Shown one piece after another: positions 18,228 through 27,905 of a stretch of 64,000 nt of DNA. This stretch comes from JBMYYR01 sp965243605 (GTDB lineage: Bacteria; Bacteroidota; Bacteroidia; Flavobacteriales; CAJXXR01): positions 1-64,000 of the forward strand of contig CBDEVQ010000092.1 of the NCBI GenBank assembly GCA_965243605.1, in the 5' to 3' direction. The notes under the pieces were generated by a model. That model worked only from the letters and a program-made list of their open reading frames with translations, was not told the origin of the DNA and searched no databases. A program made the translations under genes and the position numbers. The stretch's first letter is position 1; each line of letters starts with the position of its first letter.

Positions 18228-20063
18228 ATGAAAAATAAGTATACCATTCTTTCAGTATTATCTATACTGACAATCGCAAACACATTTGGACAAAAACATA
18301 AAAGCGATACAACTGATAATAAAAATCTTGAAATCGTTTTTAACGCGAGATCCTCAAGTATTGATCATCATCCCGTTTATGAAATTGATCAAGATGGATA
18401 TATTACTTTAGAGATTAATGATATTAATCTGTTTAGGTACTCTGTAGATTTAACAGAGATTCATAACAATGTAATTAACAGTACACGATTGTCTGAAGGG
18501 AATACAAAAGTTAATATAGACCCTTCATTATTTAAATTGGCAAACATAAATTTAAATGTGAATGTGGCATCCATTCAGAAGTCAAATGAAGCCAAAGAGC
18601 TAGCAAGAATAAACCTTAAAAGGATAGATTTAAAGAAGAAAAAAGAAAATGCAGTACATGCTTTAAAAGATGCAGAGTATTACTATTATAAGTGTAAGTC
18701 AAGAATAGATAGTATTGGTAAAATCGATAATAAACTAGAAAATATAAAAGATGGGATATCATTATTAGGTGATGATAAGCTAACTAAAGAACAGAAAGTC
18801 GAAAGAAAAAAATTACTTAAAAGCCAATATGAATTAGAGAATAAAAAGAATTATCTTTTAAAAGAATATAGTTTTGATATAGATTCTGCATATGTTAAGG
18901 AATTTGATAAGACATTAGAGGATACATTATTAATGACTATTAAATTATATACAGATTCGTTAGATAATGTTGAGTATAAATATAAAGCAAAAGTTATTGA
19001 TAATGAAACAGATGAATTTAAATATGAGAATTTCAATTTAGCATTAAAACGATATATGTTAGCTTTAAGAGAGTTAAACGAGTTGTCAGATTTTTATCAA
19101 AGGTTAGTTAGTTTATTGTACTCAGACAAAAGTTTTATCGAAATAGAAAAAGATAAGTTTAAAATTGCAAACGATGTTTTACATGTAAACGAAGCTGAAA
19201 AAGATGACATATTAAAAGAATCTTATGGTCGATTTAGAAAAATTGAAGAGAATTATCAGATGCTAACTGAGGCATATAGCGATGTAGAAGCAATTACCAA
19301 CGGTAATAATGATAAGAGTAAAATTAAAGAGAAATTTAATTCGATTTCAGCCTTTAATAAACAAATTGAATATAAATATTACCAACAGTTTTTTGAACAA
19401 CTAGCTACCGTTTATGATGCGATTAATGCGAGTAATTTCACGATAAAATACAGAACATTAATAATTTCTGACAATGCCGATGAAATCAGTTACAATCTTA
19501 AGGCAACACCTCATACCAATTTACCATACTCTGTAGAAACGAATCCTATTGACTTGAAATATAATGTAAAGATTAATGGTGGTGTAAAGATTGACGTTAG
19601 TACTGGTATTTTTTGGAATATAGGATTAAACGATAAGTCTTATAGATTTGAAGAGGTAGATGCTAACAGCTCCAAAATTATAGAAGAATCGAATGAAGAT
19701 CATTTTAAGCCCTCATTAGGAGTTTTGTTTAATGTTTACAAAAGGTCAAATAAAAATATCAAGTTTGGTGGAAATGTAGGATTCAGTACCAATTCTGATA
19801 AATTGAGTTATTACCTTGGTGCATCTATGTTAATAGGACGTAGTGAGAGAGTGAATATTAATGTTGGTTTTGCAGGAACACAAGTGCAAAGAGGAATAGA
19901 TAAATATACGCCAGGAGAAACCATTCCAGTTGCTATTTCTGATTTACCGAATGAAGTTCCATTAAGAAATCCTAGTCCTTTTAAAATAGGTGCGTATTTC
20001 GGTATATCATTTAACTTATTAGGAACCAAAAATAAAAATACCCTAAATGCTTTAAGTCGATAG
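18228..20063 (+). CDS. Secreted coiled-coil protein with beta-rich C-terminus
   Basis: A 611-residue protein with a signal peptide ending near ANTFGQ. Residues ~115-380 are rich in charged heptads and predicted to form long coiled coils; the last ~170 residues alternate beta strands and glycine (GGNVGFSTNSDKLSYYLGAS, then ISFNLLG) like an outer-membrane barrel. An outer-membrane protein with a periplasmic or surface coiled coil is the best guess. I chose the ATG at 18228, which gives a clean signal peptide, over the upstream start at 18192. It precedes an orphan tail sheath gene by 199 bases; a link is possible but unproven. Confidence 0.75.
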   Translation: MKNKYTILSVLSILTIANTFGQKHKSDTTDNKNLEIVFNARSSSIDHHPVYEIDQDGYITLEINDINLFRYSVDLTEIHNNVINSTRLSEGNTKVNIDPSLFKLANINLNVNVASIQKSNEAKELARINLKRIDLKKKKENAVHALKDAEYYYYKCKSRIDSIGKIDNKLENIKDGISLLGDDKLTKEQKVERKKLLKSQYELENKKNYLLKEYSFDIDSAYVKEFDKTLEDTLLMTIKLYTDSLDNVEYKYKAKVIDNETDEFKYENFNLALKRYMLALRELNELSDFYQRLVSLLYSDKSFIEIEKDKFKIANDVLHVNEAEKDDILKESYGRFRKIEENYQMLTEAYSDVEAITNGNNDKSKIKEKFNSISAFNKQIEYKYYQQFFEQLATVYDAINASNFTIKYRTLIISDNADEISYNLKATPHTNLPYSVETNPIDLKYNVKINGGVKIDVSTGIFWNIGLNDKSYRFEEVDANSSKIIEESNEDHFKPSLGVLFNVYKRSNKNIKFGGNVGFSTNSDKLSYYLGASMLIGRSERVNINVGFAGTQVQRGIDKYTPGETIPVAISDLPNEVPLRNPSPFKIGAYFGISFNLLGTKNKNTLNALSR

Positions 20064-20262
20064 TTAATTCCCTAATTATTTGTTCTATTTTAATACTCAG
20101 GTTTTATTCTTCATTTTTTGTTTTTGAAGTCTATTCCTGAGTATTTCCATTTAATATAACTATTTTACGTATTTATCCTTAGTTATAAAACTAAGTAAAA
20201 TAACGGGGTTGTAATTTGTGAATTCAAAGTATATTATGCCAATAATTAAACCCTTTTAATTT

Positions 20263-21645
20263 ATGGCACAATATAAAACACCTGGTGTGTATACCACAGA
20301 AGAAAGTTCATATCCAAACTCTATAACCCCAGTATCAACGAGTATTCCTCTATTTATTGGTTATACTGAAAAAGCAGATGTCAATGGAGAAAGCGTATTA
20401 AATATACCTACCCAAATATCGTCTATTCATGAATATGAACACTATTTTGGAGGTGCACCAGAATATACATTTGAGCTTTCAGAACTTACAGATTCTAATA
20501 TTGCAGATGATATATTACATGCACATACCTACATAAATGGTAAAACCTATATTTTAGAACAATCCAGCGAAAAATACAACTTATATAGAGCATTGCAACT
20601 CTTTTTTATGAATGGCGGAGGACCTTGTAATATACTTTCTGTTGGGAACTATAAAAATCCAATAGAGTCTGAAACGTTAATTAAAGCGTTAAATGAATTA
20701 GAAGATAATAATAAATCATCTATTGTAGTCATTCCAGAAGCTATACAATTAAATCAAAAAGACTGTACTACTGTACAAAATGCTATGTTAATGCATTGCA
20801 AAACGTTGGAGAACAGGTTTGGTATATTAGATGTTTATAATGGATATAAAGTAAGAGATCATTCAGGTCAAGATGTTATTAAGCAATTTAGAAGTAACCT
20901 AGAAAATGAAGGTTTAAACTTTGGAGCCACTTATTACCCATGGTTAAATACAACCCTTGTAAACGAATCTGATTTAGGGCCATCTCTGTTAACACCAGAA
21001 AGTTTGGCTATAGTACAAAATACGCCACAATATAAACAGGTGCTAGATAGTATAAAAACGCAATTGAATATTATGGCGCCCAGTTCAGCTATGGCAGGTG
21101 TATATTCAAGGGTTGATTCTGAAAGAGGTGTATGGAAAGCACCAGCAAATGTATCATTAGCTGGAGTAGTTAGCCCCTTGGTTAATATTAATAATGAACA
21201 ACAAGAGGATTTAAATGTTCCTCTAAACGGTATGGCCGTCAACGCGATTCGTTCTTTTACAGGCAAAGGAGTTTTGGTTTGGGGTGCTCGAACTTTAGAT
21301 GGTAATAGTCAAGACTGGCGTTATATTAATGTAAGGAGAACTTATATGATGCTTAATGAATCTATAAAATTAGCTTTACAAGATTTTATGTACGAGCCAA
21401 ATGATAAGAGTACTTGGGTAATTATAAAATCTATGATAGAAAACTTCTTGCATGGCCAATGGCACCAAGGTGCTTTAGTCGGTTCATATCCTGGTGATGC
21501 TTATAATGTAGAAGTAGGATTAGGAAGTACAATGACTGGAGAAGATATTTTAGAAGGTAAATTAAGAGTGAATGTTTTAGTCGCAATAATAAGACCGGCT
21601 GAGTTTATTCAATTAACATTTGAACAACAAATGCAGAAGTCTTAA
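20263..21645 (+). CDS. Contractile tail sheath protein, isolated
   Basis: A 460-residue sheath protein of the phage-tail/extracellular contractile injection system type. The start MAQYKTPGVYTTEES, then SIPLFIGYTEKA, and the C-terminal domain with WRYINVRRTYMMLNESI and IRPAEFIQLTFEQ are the family hallmarks. Sheath subunits form the outer contractile tube around an inner tube. No tube, baseplate, spike, AAA+ or terminator genes are nearby, so either the rest of the particle is encoded elsewhere or this copy has another use. Confidence 0.9.
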   Translation: MAQYKTPGVYTTEESSYPNSITPVSTSIPLFIGYTEKADVNGESVLNIPTQISSIHEYEHYFGGAPEYTFELSELTDSNIADDILHAHTYINGKTYILEQSSEKYNLYRALQLFFMNGGGPCNILSVGNYKNPIESETLIKALNELEDNNKSSIVVIPEAIQLNQKDCTTVQNAMLMHCKTLENRFGILDVYNGYKVRDHSGQDVIKQFRSNLENEGLNFGATYYPWLNTTLVNESDLGPSLLTPESLAIVQNTPQYKQVLDSIKTQLNIMAPSSAMAGVYSRVDSERGVWKAPANVSLAGVVSPLVNINNEQQEDLNVPLNGMAVNAIRSFTGKGVLVWGARTLDGNSQDWRYINVRRTYMMLNESIKLALQDFMYEPNDKSTWVIIKSMIENFLHGQWHQGALVGSYPGDAYNVEVGLGSTMTGEDILEGKLRVNVLVAIIRPAEFIQLTFEQQMQKS

Positions 21646-21734
21646 GTATTTGCAGGATATATAGTCAAATGTGAATCCAACAATAACTATAGATGGTTAT
21701 TAAATAAGATGGTCAAGTAAATCTTTTAATCTAA

Positions 21735-21776
21735 AATACCTTTGGTGGAATTAATCTACCAAAGGTATTCTTGTTT
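21735..21776 (+). terminator. Rho-independent terminator after the sheath gene
   Basis: AATACCTTTGGT (21735-21746) pairs with ACCAAAGGTATT (21758-21769) and is followed by CTTGTTTT. It ends the sheath transcript before the kinase gene. Confidence 0.8.
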
Positions 21777-21855
21777 TAAAATAGAATTATCTATCGATCA
21801 ATTACTCTATTCTTATTTATTCTTAAATAACGCCACAAACTGCAAAAAATATCCT

Positions 21856-21864
21856 TAATTTCGC
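21856..21864 (+). promoter_or_regulatory. Candidate -7 element for the kinase gene
   Basis: TAATTTCGC resembles the Bacteroidota -7 box and lies 17 bases before the kinase ATG; the transcript leader would then be about ten bases long. No clear -33 box was seen. Confidence 0.35.
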
Positions 21865-21881
21865 GGTATAAAATTACGTAT

Positions 21882-22505
21882 ATGCATATAGCAATTGCAG
21901 GAAATATTGGGGCAGGTAAATCGACTTTAACCCAACTTTTAGCCGATCATTTTAATTGGAAGCCTCAGTTTGAGAGTGTTGAAGATAATCCATACTTAGA
22001 GCAATTCTATGGAGATATGGAACGTTGGTCGTTTAATTTGCAAATCTATTTTTTACAAAACCGATTTCAACAAATAAAGGATATTCAAGATGGTGGTATG
22101 TCTGTTATACAAGACAGAACCATTTATGAAGATGCATTTATCTTTGCACCAAATCTTTACGATATGAAATTAATGTCGGATCGTGATTTTAAGAATTACA
22201 AACATTTATTCGAGCTTATTCATAGTTTTTTATCGCCACCTGATCTTTTAATATATTTAAAATCATCAGTTCCTAAATTGGTCGAGAAAATTGAAAAACG
22301 TGGTCGAGATTGTGAGAATAATATCAGTCAGGAATATTTAATTAACTTAAATAACCGTTACGAGGATTGGATACAAACCTATAATAAAGGGAATGTATTA
22401 ATTCTTGAAGTTGATGAATTGGATTTTGTATCGAATACAACTGATAAAGAAGAAGTCATCCGTCTGGTAAAACAGAAATTAGAAAATTACAGCAGTTTAG
22501 CATAA
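21882..22505 (+). CDS. Deoxynucleoside kinase
   Basis: A 207-residue dNK-family kinase that phosphorylates salvaged deoxynucleosides with ATP in the cytoplasm. The P-loop GNIGAGKST spans residues 7-15; VEDNPYLEQFY and DRTIYEDAFIF match the substrate-binding and DRS-like motifs of the deoxyadenosine/deoxyguanosine kinase group. The helicase gene follows after 57 bases and may be cotranscribed. Specificity (dA/dG versus others) cannot be assigned. Confidence 0.93.
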   Translation: MHIAIAGNIGAGKSTLTQLLADHFNWKPQFESVEDNPYLEQFYGDMERWSFNLQIYFLQNRFQQIKDIQDGGMSVIQDRTIYEDAFIFAPNLYDMKLMSDRDFKNYKHLFELIHSFLSPPDLLIYLKSSVPKLVEKIEKRGRDCENNISQEYLINLNNRYEDWIQTYNKGNVLILEVDELDFVSNTTDKEEVIRLVKQKLENYSSLA

Positions 22506-22562
22506 CCTTAACCCATTACCAATGGAATGCATAATGCTAAATTGGTATAGCCCATATAACCT

Positions 22563-23870
22563 ATGAAAAGCTTTTCATCAAGTAAATTACACCCCGAAAT
22601 TATTTATACTTTAGAAGATAAAGGAATCATTGTGCCAAGTGAAATTCAGGCAAAAACGATACCTGTTCTTTTAGAACATAATGGAGACTTTGTTGGACGT
22701 TCTGCCACTGGAACAGGGAAGACATTTGCTTACGGAGCCCCTTTATTATCAAGAATAGATAGAGAAGCTGGTAAAATACAAGCTGTAATTCTTGTACCAA
22801 CCCGAGAACTTTGTGAACAAGTAGGTAACGAACTAAAAAGCTTAGCTCAAAACCTTCAAGGATTAAAGATAGAATCTATTTATGGAGGTATGTCTTTAAA
22901 GGCACAAATCCATGAATTAAGTAATGGAGTGCAAGTGGTAGTGGCTACACCAGGACGTTTAATGGACCTTGTAGAACGTAAAGTGGTGCATTTATCAGCA
23001 TTGGATTACCTTATTTTTGATGAGGCCGATGAAATGTTGTTAAAAGGATTTCAAACCGATATTGATAAAATATTAGCGACGTCAAATAGGGATTATTCTA
23101 CATGGTTATTTTCGGCAACCATGCCACAAGATTTAAGTGCGATTGTAAATAAGTACTTAAAAAAATCTTTAAAGAAAGTATTAATTGGAGAAAATGAACG
23201 TACCAATGAAGGTATTGAGCATTTAGCAATTGAATTAGTACCCGAAGAAAAATTAACGGTTTTATTACATTACCTAGCAAGGTTTGAAGATAAAAGAGGA
23301 ATAATATTTTGTAGAACTAAATCTGGAGTTCAAAAATTATACAAACAATTATCGGCAAACAAATTTTCTTGTGGAGCCATTCATGGAAGTTTACCTCAAG
23401 GTCTTCGTAACAAGGTTATGGAACAATATAAGGAAGGGCATATTAATACGCTTATTGCAACAGATGTAGCCTCAAGGGGTATGGATGTTGATGACTTAAC
23501 CTATGTTATTCAATACCATTTACCAGATACGAAAGAAGCCTACACACACCGAAGTGGACGTACCGCAAGATCTGGGAAATCTGGGATTAACCTAACGTTT
23601 ATATTTCCAGAAGAAGTTAAATTACTGGAGGAATTTGAACGTCGATTAAGTTTAAAATTAACCTATTTAGACGTTCCAAATGAAAAAGACCAGTTGGTGA
23701 ATAAGGCCATACTGTGGGGACGTAAAATATCTAAAACGAAACCCGTATCTGCTGAAAAATTAGATATGGCCAGTCGTCAAGACTTTAAAAATACGTTACA
23801 ACATTTATCTAAAGAAGAATTGCTAGAGAAAATGTTAGCAACCTACTTAAGAGAGCAACAAAAAAATTAG
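22563..23870 (+). CDS. DEAD-box RNA helicase
   Basis: A 435-residue ATP-dependent RNA helicase. Q motif (PSEIQAKTIP), motif I GTGKT (50-54), VPTREL, DEAD at 153-156, SAT and the motif VI HRSGRTARSG are all in place, which accounts for the two RecA-like domains. A short C-terminal tail lacks the RGG region of the second helicase in this window. It likely helps ribosome assembly or RNA turnover. The gene is ended by a clear terminator. Confidence 0.95.
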   Translation: MKSFSSSKLHPEIIYTLEDKGIIVPSEIQAKTIPVLLEHNGDFVGRSATGTGKTFAYGAPLLSRIDREAGKIQAVILVPTRELCEQVGNELKSLAQNLQGLKIESIYGGMSLKAQIHELSNGVQVVVATPGRLMDLVERKVVHLSALDYLIFDEADEMLLKGFQTDIDKILATSNRDYSTWLFSATMPQDLSAIVNKYLKKSLKKVLIGENERTNEGIEHLAIELVPEEKLTVLLHYLARFEDKRGIIFCRTKSGVQKLYKQLSANKFSCGAIHGSLPQGLRNKVMEQYKEGHINTLIATDVASRGMDVDDLTYVIQYHLPDTKEAYTHRSGRTARSGKSGINLTFIFPEEVKLLEEFERRLSLKLTYLDVPNEKDQLVNKAILWGRKISKTKPVSAEKLDMASRQDFKNTLQHLSKEELLEKMLATYLREQQKN

Positions 23871-23889
23871 ATTTAAAACAATCGCATAT

Positions 23890-23933
23890 AAATCACTTGA
23901 AGGATAAAAATTTTCTTTCAAGTGATTTTTTTT
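23890..23933 (+). terminator. Rho-independent terminator after helicase 1
   Basis: AAATCACTTGAA (23890-23901) pairs perfectly with TTCAAGTGATTT (23917-23928), followed by a T8 run. Confidence 0.88.
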
Positions 23934-24009
23934 GATATATATATTGGAATAAATAGTATTGAATGTGTAATAATAATAAAATTATAGAATCATTTAAATA
24001 CAAGGAATA

Positions 24010-24697
24010 ATGAAATTAAGAAGTTTTGCTATAATAATATTGTTGTTAACCTCACTAGAGGCCATTGCAGAATATAATGCCTGCCATATAGAGTTTATAA
24101 TTGAACTTAAAGATGGGAGCGAGATAAAGGCCTATACATATATAGCTTCAACCTATATAAACAATAATGAATTATCGGTAGAAACATATTTAGAAGAAAA
24201 TCCTAAAAGTCTATTGCAAAATAGGAGTATTAGTTACGATGGTGAAACCAAATATTTCGCAAATCGATTAGAATACACATATACAAGAAGCGATTTATCA
24301 ACGTCTAAAATGTTAAAAGTTATAGATCCAAAAACGTTAGATTATAATAGTATAAATTGTATTGGAAATTATTGAACAAAGTTATGCTATTGAATTATCC
24401 AGTGAACATACTATAGAAGATCAAGAGTGGATGAATACGGAACCCGTTGAACGTTATGTTTTTGGTGGGTAATTATGTTCTTCAGAAATTTTTATTCACA
24501 GAAAGACTAGTCAAACGGATGCTATTATCAAAAAACTCGAAACATATTCGGACTCTCTATTTGCAAAAATGGAACAATTAGAATCGGATATAAAAATAGA
24601 CGCACTTTATGAAAAAGGGGAGAAAGAAATAGACGATTTAATAATTGAGTTTAATAAGTTAAGTAAGGTCGCTGTGGTAACATTATGCTCTTGTTAA
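24010..24697 (+). pseudogene. Degraded small secreted protein gene
   Basis: The 5' part (24010-24375) starts with a signal peptide and reads IEFIIELKDGSEIKAYTY before a stop. A coherent protein then continues in another frame (EQSYAIELSSEHTIEDQEW), hits an in-frame TAA at 24470-24472, and resumes (TDAIIKKLETYSDSLFAKMEQ, a helical stretch) to TAA at 24695-24697. The shift lies between 24353 and 24375 and fits one extra base; total length is 3n+1. The original product was about 228 residues of unknown function. It sits between two helicase genes. Confidence 0.6.
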
Positions 24698-24931
24698 GAT
24701 TGGGTTTTTATTCCATATTAGGCTTTGTTTGGTGTGTGAATAATCTAAAAAAATAGGATTAGGTTGGATTATTTGTCCTGAAAACAAGAAGCTAATACGC
24801 TGGTATTAAAAAATAAATAGGAGTTAGTTAAATATCAAGCTATGTAAATAGTTGTAAATTAAAATATTACATATAGTTCTGTATTGAGCGTTTTTATTTA
24901 ATAAATAGAGTCTAAATCCAACTAATAGTTG

Positions 24932-24940
24932 TAGTTTTGC
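24932..24940 (+). promoter_or_regulatory. Candidate -7 element for helicase 2
   Basis: TAGTTTTGC matches TAnnTTTG and lies 23 bases before the second helicase ATG. Confidence 0.45.
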
Positions 24941-24963
24941 ACTTTAAATAAAAGAAACTATTT

Positions 24964-26736
24964 ATGACACACCCTTTTTTAGACCTAGGGTTGAGCGAAG
25001 AGATTGTTAACGCCATCATCGATTTGGGTTACGAAAACCCATCAGAGATTCAACAAAAAGCAATTCCACACTTATTACAAGATCAGTCGGATATTGTTGC
25101 GTTGGCGCAAACTGGAACAGGAAAAACAGCAGCATTTTCTTTGCCTTTACTAGAAAGATTGGACAGTAGTAAAAAGCATGTACAAGCATTAATACTATCT
25201 CCAACACGCGAATTGGCAATTCAAATTGCAAAAGACATCCAAAATTACTCGAAAAACCTACGTGGTATTAGAGTAGCAACAGTTTACGGAGGAGCAAGCA
25301 TCTTCGAGCAATCAAAATCTATCAAAAGAGGTGCTCAAATTGTTGTAGCTACACCGGGTCGATTAAAAGATATGATAAACCGTCGTTTTATCAATCTTGA
25401 CAAAATTGACATTTGTGTATTGGATGAAGCCGATGAAATGTTAAACATGGGATTCAAAGATGATTTAGATGAAATCTTATCAACTTGTCCTGACTACCGT
25501 TCAACGTGGTTGTTTTCAGCAACTATGCCAAGAGAGGTTGCACGTATTTCAAAAGAATACATGACCGATCCAGCAGAAATTACTTGTGGTAAAAAGAACG
25601 AAGGAGCGAGCACGGTTGAACACCACTACTCAATTGTTTCGTCACATAACCGTTACGCTGGTTTAAAGCGTTTAATTGATTTTGACGATAATATGTTCGG
25701 AATTATATTTTGTAGAACTCGTCACGAGACTCAGGATGTAGCAGAGCGTTTAATATCGGATGGATACAATGCAGGTTCACTTCATGGAGACTTATCTCAA
25801 AAACAACGTGATGTTGTAATGGGTCACTTCCGTAAACGTAATATTCAATTCTTAGTAGCAACAGATGTAGCTGCACGTGGTATTGATGTAAATAATGTAA
25901 CACACGTTATTCACTACCAATTACCAGAAGACGTTGAAGCATATACTCACCGTTCTGGACGTACAGGTCGTGCAGGTAACGAAGGTGTATCTTATGCTAT
26001 TATTACTGGACGTGATAAAGGAAAGATTCGTCGTATTGAAGGAATCATTAAAAAGAAGTTTGAGCTTAAAATGTTACCATCTGCTAATGATGTAGCAAAT
26101 AAGCGATTAATTGCTGTAGCTGATAAGTGGAAAAATGTTGTTGTTAACGAAAAGTTAGTTGATAACTACATGGAATACTTCACTGAACAGTTTGAGGAAT
26201 TATCTAAAGAAGACTTAATCAAGCGTTTTATTACTGTAGAGATGGAGCAATTCTTATCTAAAGTAAAAGATGTGGATATTAACGTGAAAGAAGGTGCAGG
26301 ATCTACTCGTGGTGGACGTAATGCTTCTGAAAAACGTTTATTCATTAACCTTGGGGAAGAGCATGGTTTAGACTGGACTTCATTAAAAGACTTTATCCGT
26401 GAATCAACAGGATTAGGTCAAGATGATATCTCTCGTGTAGACGTAATGAATAAGTTCTCTTTCTTTAACATTCACCAAGATAATTACGATCGCATTATGG
26501 ATAATGTGACTGGTAAAGACTTTGATGGTGTTCGAGTAAATATTGAAGAAACAAAACGCTCTGGTCGCTCTGGAGGCGGTGGCGGTGGACGTCGTCGTGG
26601 AGGTGGAGACCGTAGAGGTGGTAATGGTGGTGGAGACCGTCGTAACGGAGGAGGATCTCGTAGAAGATCATCTTTTAGTAACGATAGAGGAGACCGCGGA
26701 CAAAATAGAGAAAGAAGAGGTCGTAGACATTCTTAA
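24964..26736 (+). CDS. DEAD-box RNA helicase with DbpA-type domain and RGG-rich tail
   Basis: A 590-residue helicase. Motif I is GTGKT at 51-55 and DEAD at 154-157; SAT and HRSGRTGRAG complete the core. Residues ~450-530 form a DbpA/CsdA-like RNA-binding domain (RLFINLGEEHGLDW, then VDVMNKFSFFNI). The last ~60 residues are glycine/arginine repeats that bind RNA. It resembles DeaD/CsdA helicases used in ribosome biogenesis and cold adaptation. Codon choice is more C-ending and GC-richer than neighbouring genes, which suggests high expression. A strong terminator follows. Confidence 0.95.
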   Translation: MTHPFLDLGLSEEIVNAIIDLGYENPSEIQQKAIPHLLQDQSDIVALAQTGTGKTAAFSLPLLERLDSSKKHVQALILSPTRELAIQIAKDIQNYSKNLRGIRVATVYGGASIFEQSKSIKRGAQIVVATPGRLKDMINRRFINLDKIDICVLDEADEMLNMGFKDDLDEILSTCPDYRSTWLFSATMPREVARISKEYMTDPAEITCGKKNEGASTVEHHYSIVSSHNRYAGLKRLIDFDDNMFGIIFCRTRHETQDVAERLISDGYNAGSLHGDLSQKQRDVVMGHFRKRNIQFLVATDVAARGIDVNNVTHVIHYQLPEDVEAYTHRSGRTGRAGNEGVSYAIITGRDKGKIRRIEGIIKKKFELKMLPSANDVANKRLIAVADKWKNVVVNEKLVDNYMEYFTEQFEELSKEDLIKRFITVEMEQFLSKVKDVDINVKEGAGSTRGGRNASEKRLFINLGEEHGLDWTSLKDFIRESTGLGQDDISRVDVMNKFSFFNIHQDNYDRIMDNVTGKDFDGVRVNIEETKRSGRSGGGGGGRRRGGGDRRGGNGGGDRRNGGGSRRRSSFSNDRGDRGQNRERRGRRHS

Positions 26737-26754
26737 TCTAATAGCCATATATAT

Positions 26755-26793
26755 AAAACGTGTTTTACTGAAGAGTAAAACACGTTTTTTTTT
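26755..26793 (+). terminator. Rho-independent terminator after helicase 2
   Basis: AAAACGTGTTTTACT (26755-26769) and AGTAAAACACGTTTT (26774-26788) form a perfect 15-bp stem with a 4-base loop, followed by a run of T. Confidence 0.92.
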
Positions 26794-26804
26794 GCTCAAA
26801 GTTC

Positions 26805-26907
26805 TATAATAAACGTTCAGATTTTTTTATTATTAGACTCTATCTATGCATCGTTTGTAACGACGTATTATTATATGATTTCTTTAAAGGTAATTTATTC
26901 TCAATAT
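26805..26907 (+). repeat. Direct repeat of ~100 bp, copy 1
   Basis: This segment (TATAATAAACGTTCAGATTT to TCTCAATATA) recurs at 28312-28412 at roughly 85-90% identity. No terminal inverted repeats or open frame are seen. The two copies bracket the two genes at 27140 and 27906. The rest of the gene-free stretch up to 27139 shows nothing I recognise. Confidence 0.8.
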
Positions 26908-27139
26908 AATCTTACTCCATTGTATTTCGTAACTCCCGAACGGACGTTTGTGTTTTAAACACCCAATTAACTGTTAGTTGAAAAAAGAGTTAGGGGTATG
27001 TATGCGTTATAAAACGGCTAATTAATGAAGCATTGTAAATTCAATAAGTAATTGATAGTTTTTTGAAATGATAGGAAAATTAAATACTTTTATAAAATAG
27101 AAAATATATACAGAAGAATAGATTTATACGCGTTTAGAA

Positions 27140-27784
27140 ATGACTAATTTATTAATAAACAGAATATTTGATACACCACTTGGACAGATTTTTTGTGGAC
27201 TGACAACAGATTCTTCAGATATTAAAAATATAGGCGTTAAGGAATATGAAAATGGACAATCTGTGTCGTATAAATTTGGAGGATATATTGTTGAATTGGT
27301 AGAATTCAAAATTAGACAACCATTATACAATGGTGAAACTGTAAAAGATTCACAGGGATGGATTTGGAGAATCGAAAAAATAGAAGATTCAAATGATAAT
27401 CTGATATTAAGTTGTGTTTTGAAAGACTATTCTGAGAAGGTGTATTTTGATACAGCTTCTGGAGAAAATTTAGATGCTATAGAGGCAAGTAATAACGTTT
27501 GGGTATTACATATAGGTTCTGAAGATGGAGAAATACTTAATTCACGTGCACAATTGAATGATTGGTTTCCTGATCGACTGAAAGATAAAGTTGATTTTGA
27601 ACACTCTATTACAACGATACTGAAGGATGGGTTAGAAACCGAAATTCCAGCCCTACAAACAGGGGAGCAAATTCATATCCAATTTTTAATAGCTTATGAC
27701 AAAAAATCATCGGAGTCCGTTAATACTTGGTTGGCCGTTGAGGAATATAAACGGAATCTTGAAAATTGGATTGGCATATGGTAA
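27140..27784 (+). CDS. Cytoplasmic protein of unknown function, between repeats
   Basis: A 214-residue soluble protein with no signal peptide and no membrane segment, acidic overall, with tryptophan-bearing strands (DSQGWIWRIEKIED, TWLAVEEYKRNLENWIGIW). It has no recognised domain. It sits alone between copies of a ~100-bp direct repeat, next to other orphan acidic proteins, as immunity genes often do; that context is suggestive only. Confidence 0.55.
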   Translation: MTNLLINRIFDTPLGQIFCGLTTDSSDIKNIGVKEYENGQSVSYKFGGYIVELVEFKIRQPLYNGETVKDSQGWIWRIEKIEDSNDNLILSCVLKDYSEKVYFDTASGENLDAIEASNNVWVLHIGSEDGEILNSRAQLNDWFPDRLKDKVDFEHSITTILKDGLETEIPALQTGEQIHIQFLIAYDKKSSESVNTWLAVEEYKRNLENWIGIW

Positions 27785-27905
27785 AATAGCAAAACAATTA
27801 AAGAGAATTAGACCCTTGTTGAATCTGAGTAATGCGCATGTTGAAAACAATTGTTAATAAAAAATAAACCTATGATGTTAGGTCGTAAATAGAGATCAAT
27901 CCATT

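Noticed and set aside
20263..21645. Prophage around the tail sheath gene
   Set aside because: No integrase, capsid, terminase, tube or lysis genes are within reach and neighbours are chromosomal household genes.
26543..26809. Valine/glutamate-rich frame inside the RGG tail of helicase 2
   Set aside because: It is the shifted reading of glycine/arginine codons of a clear helicase tail.
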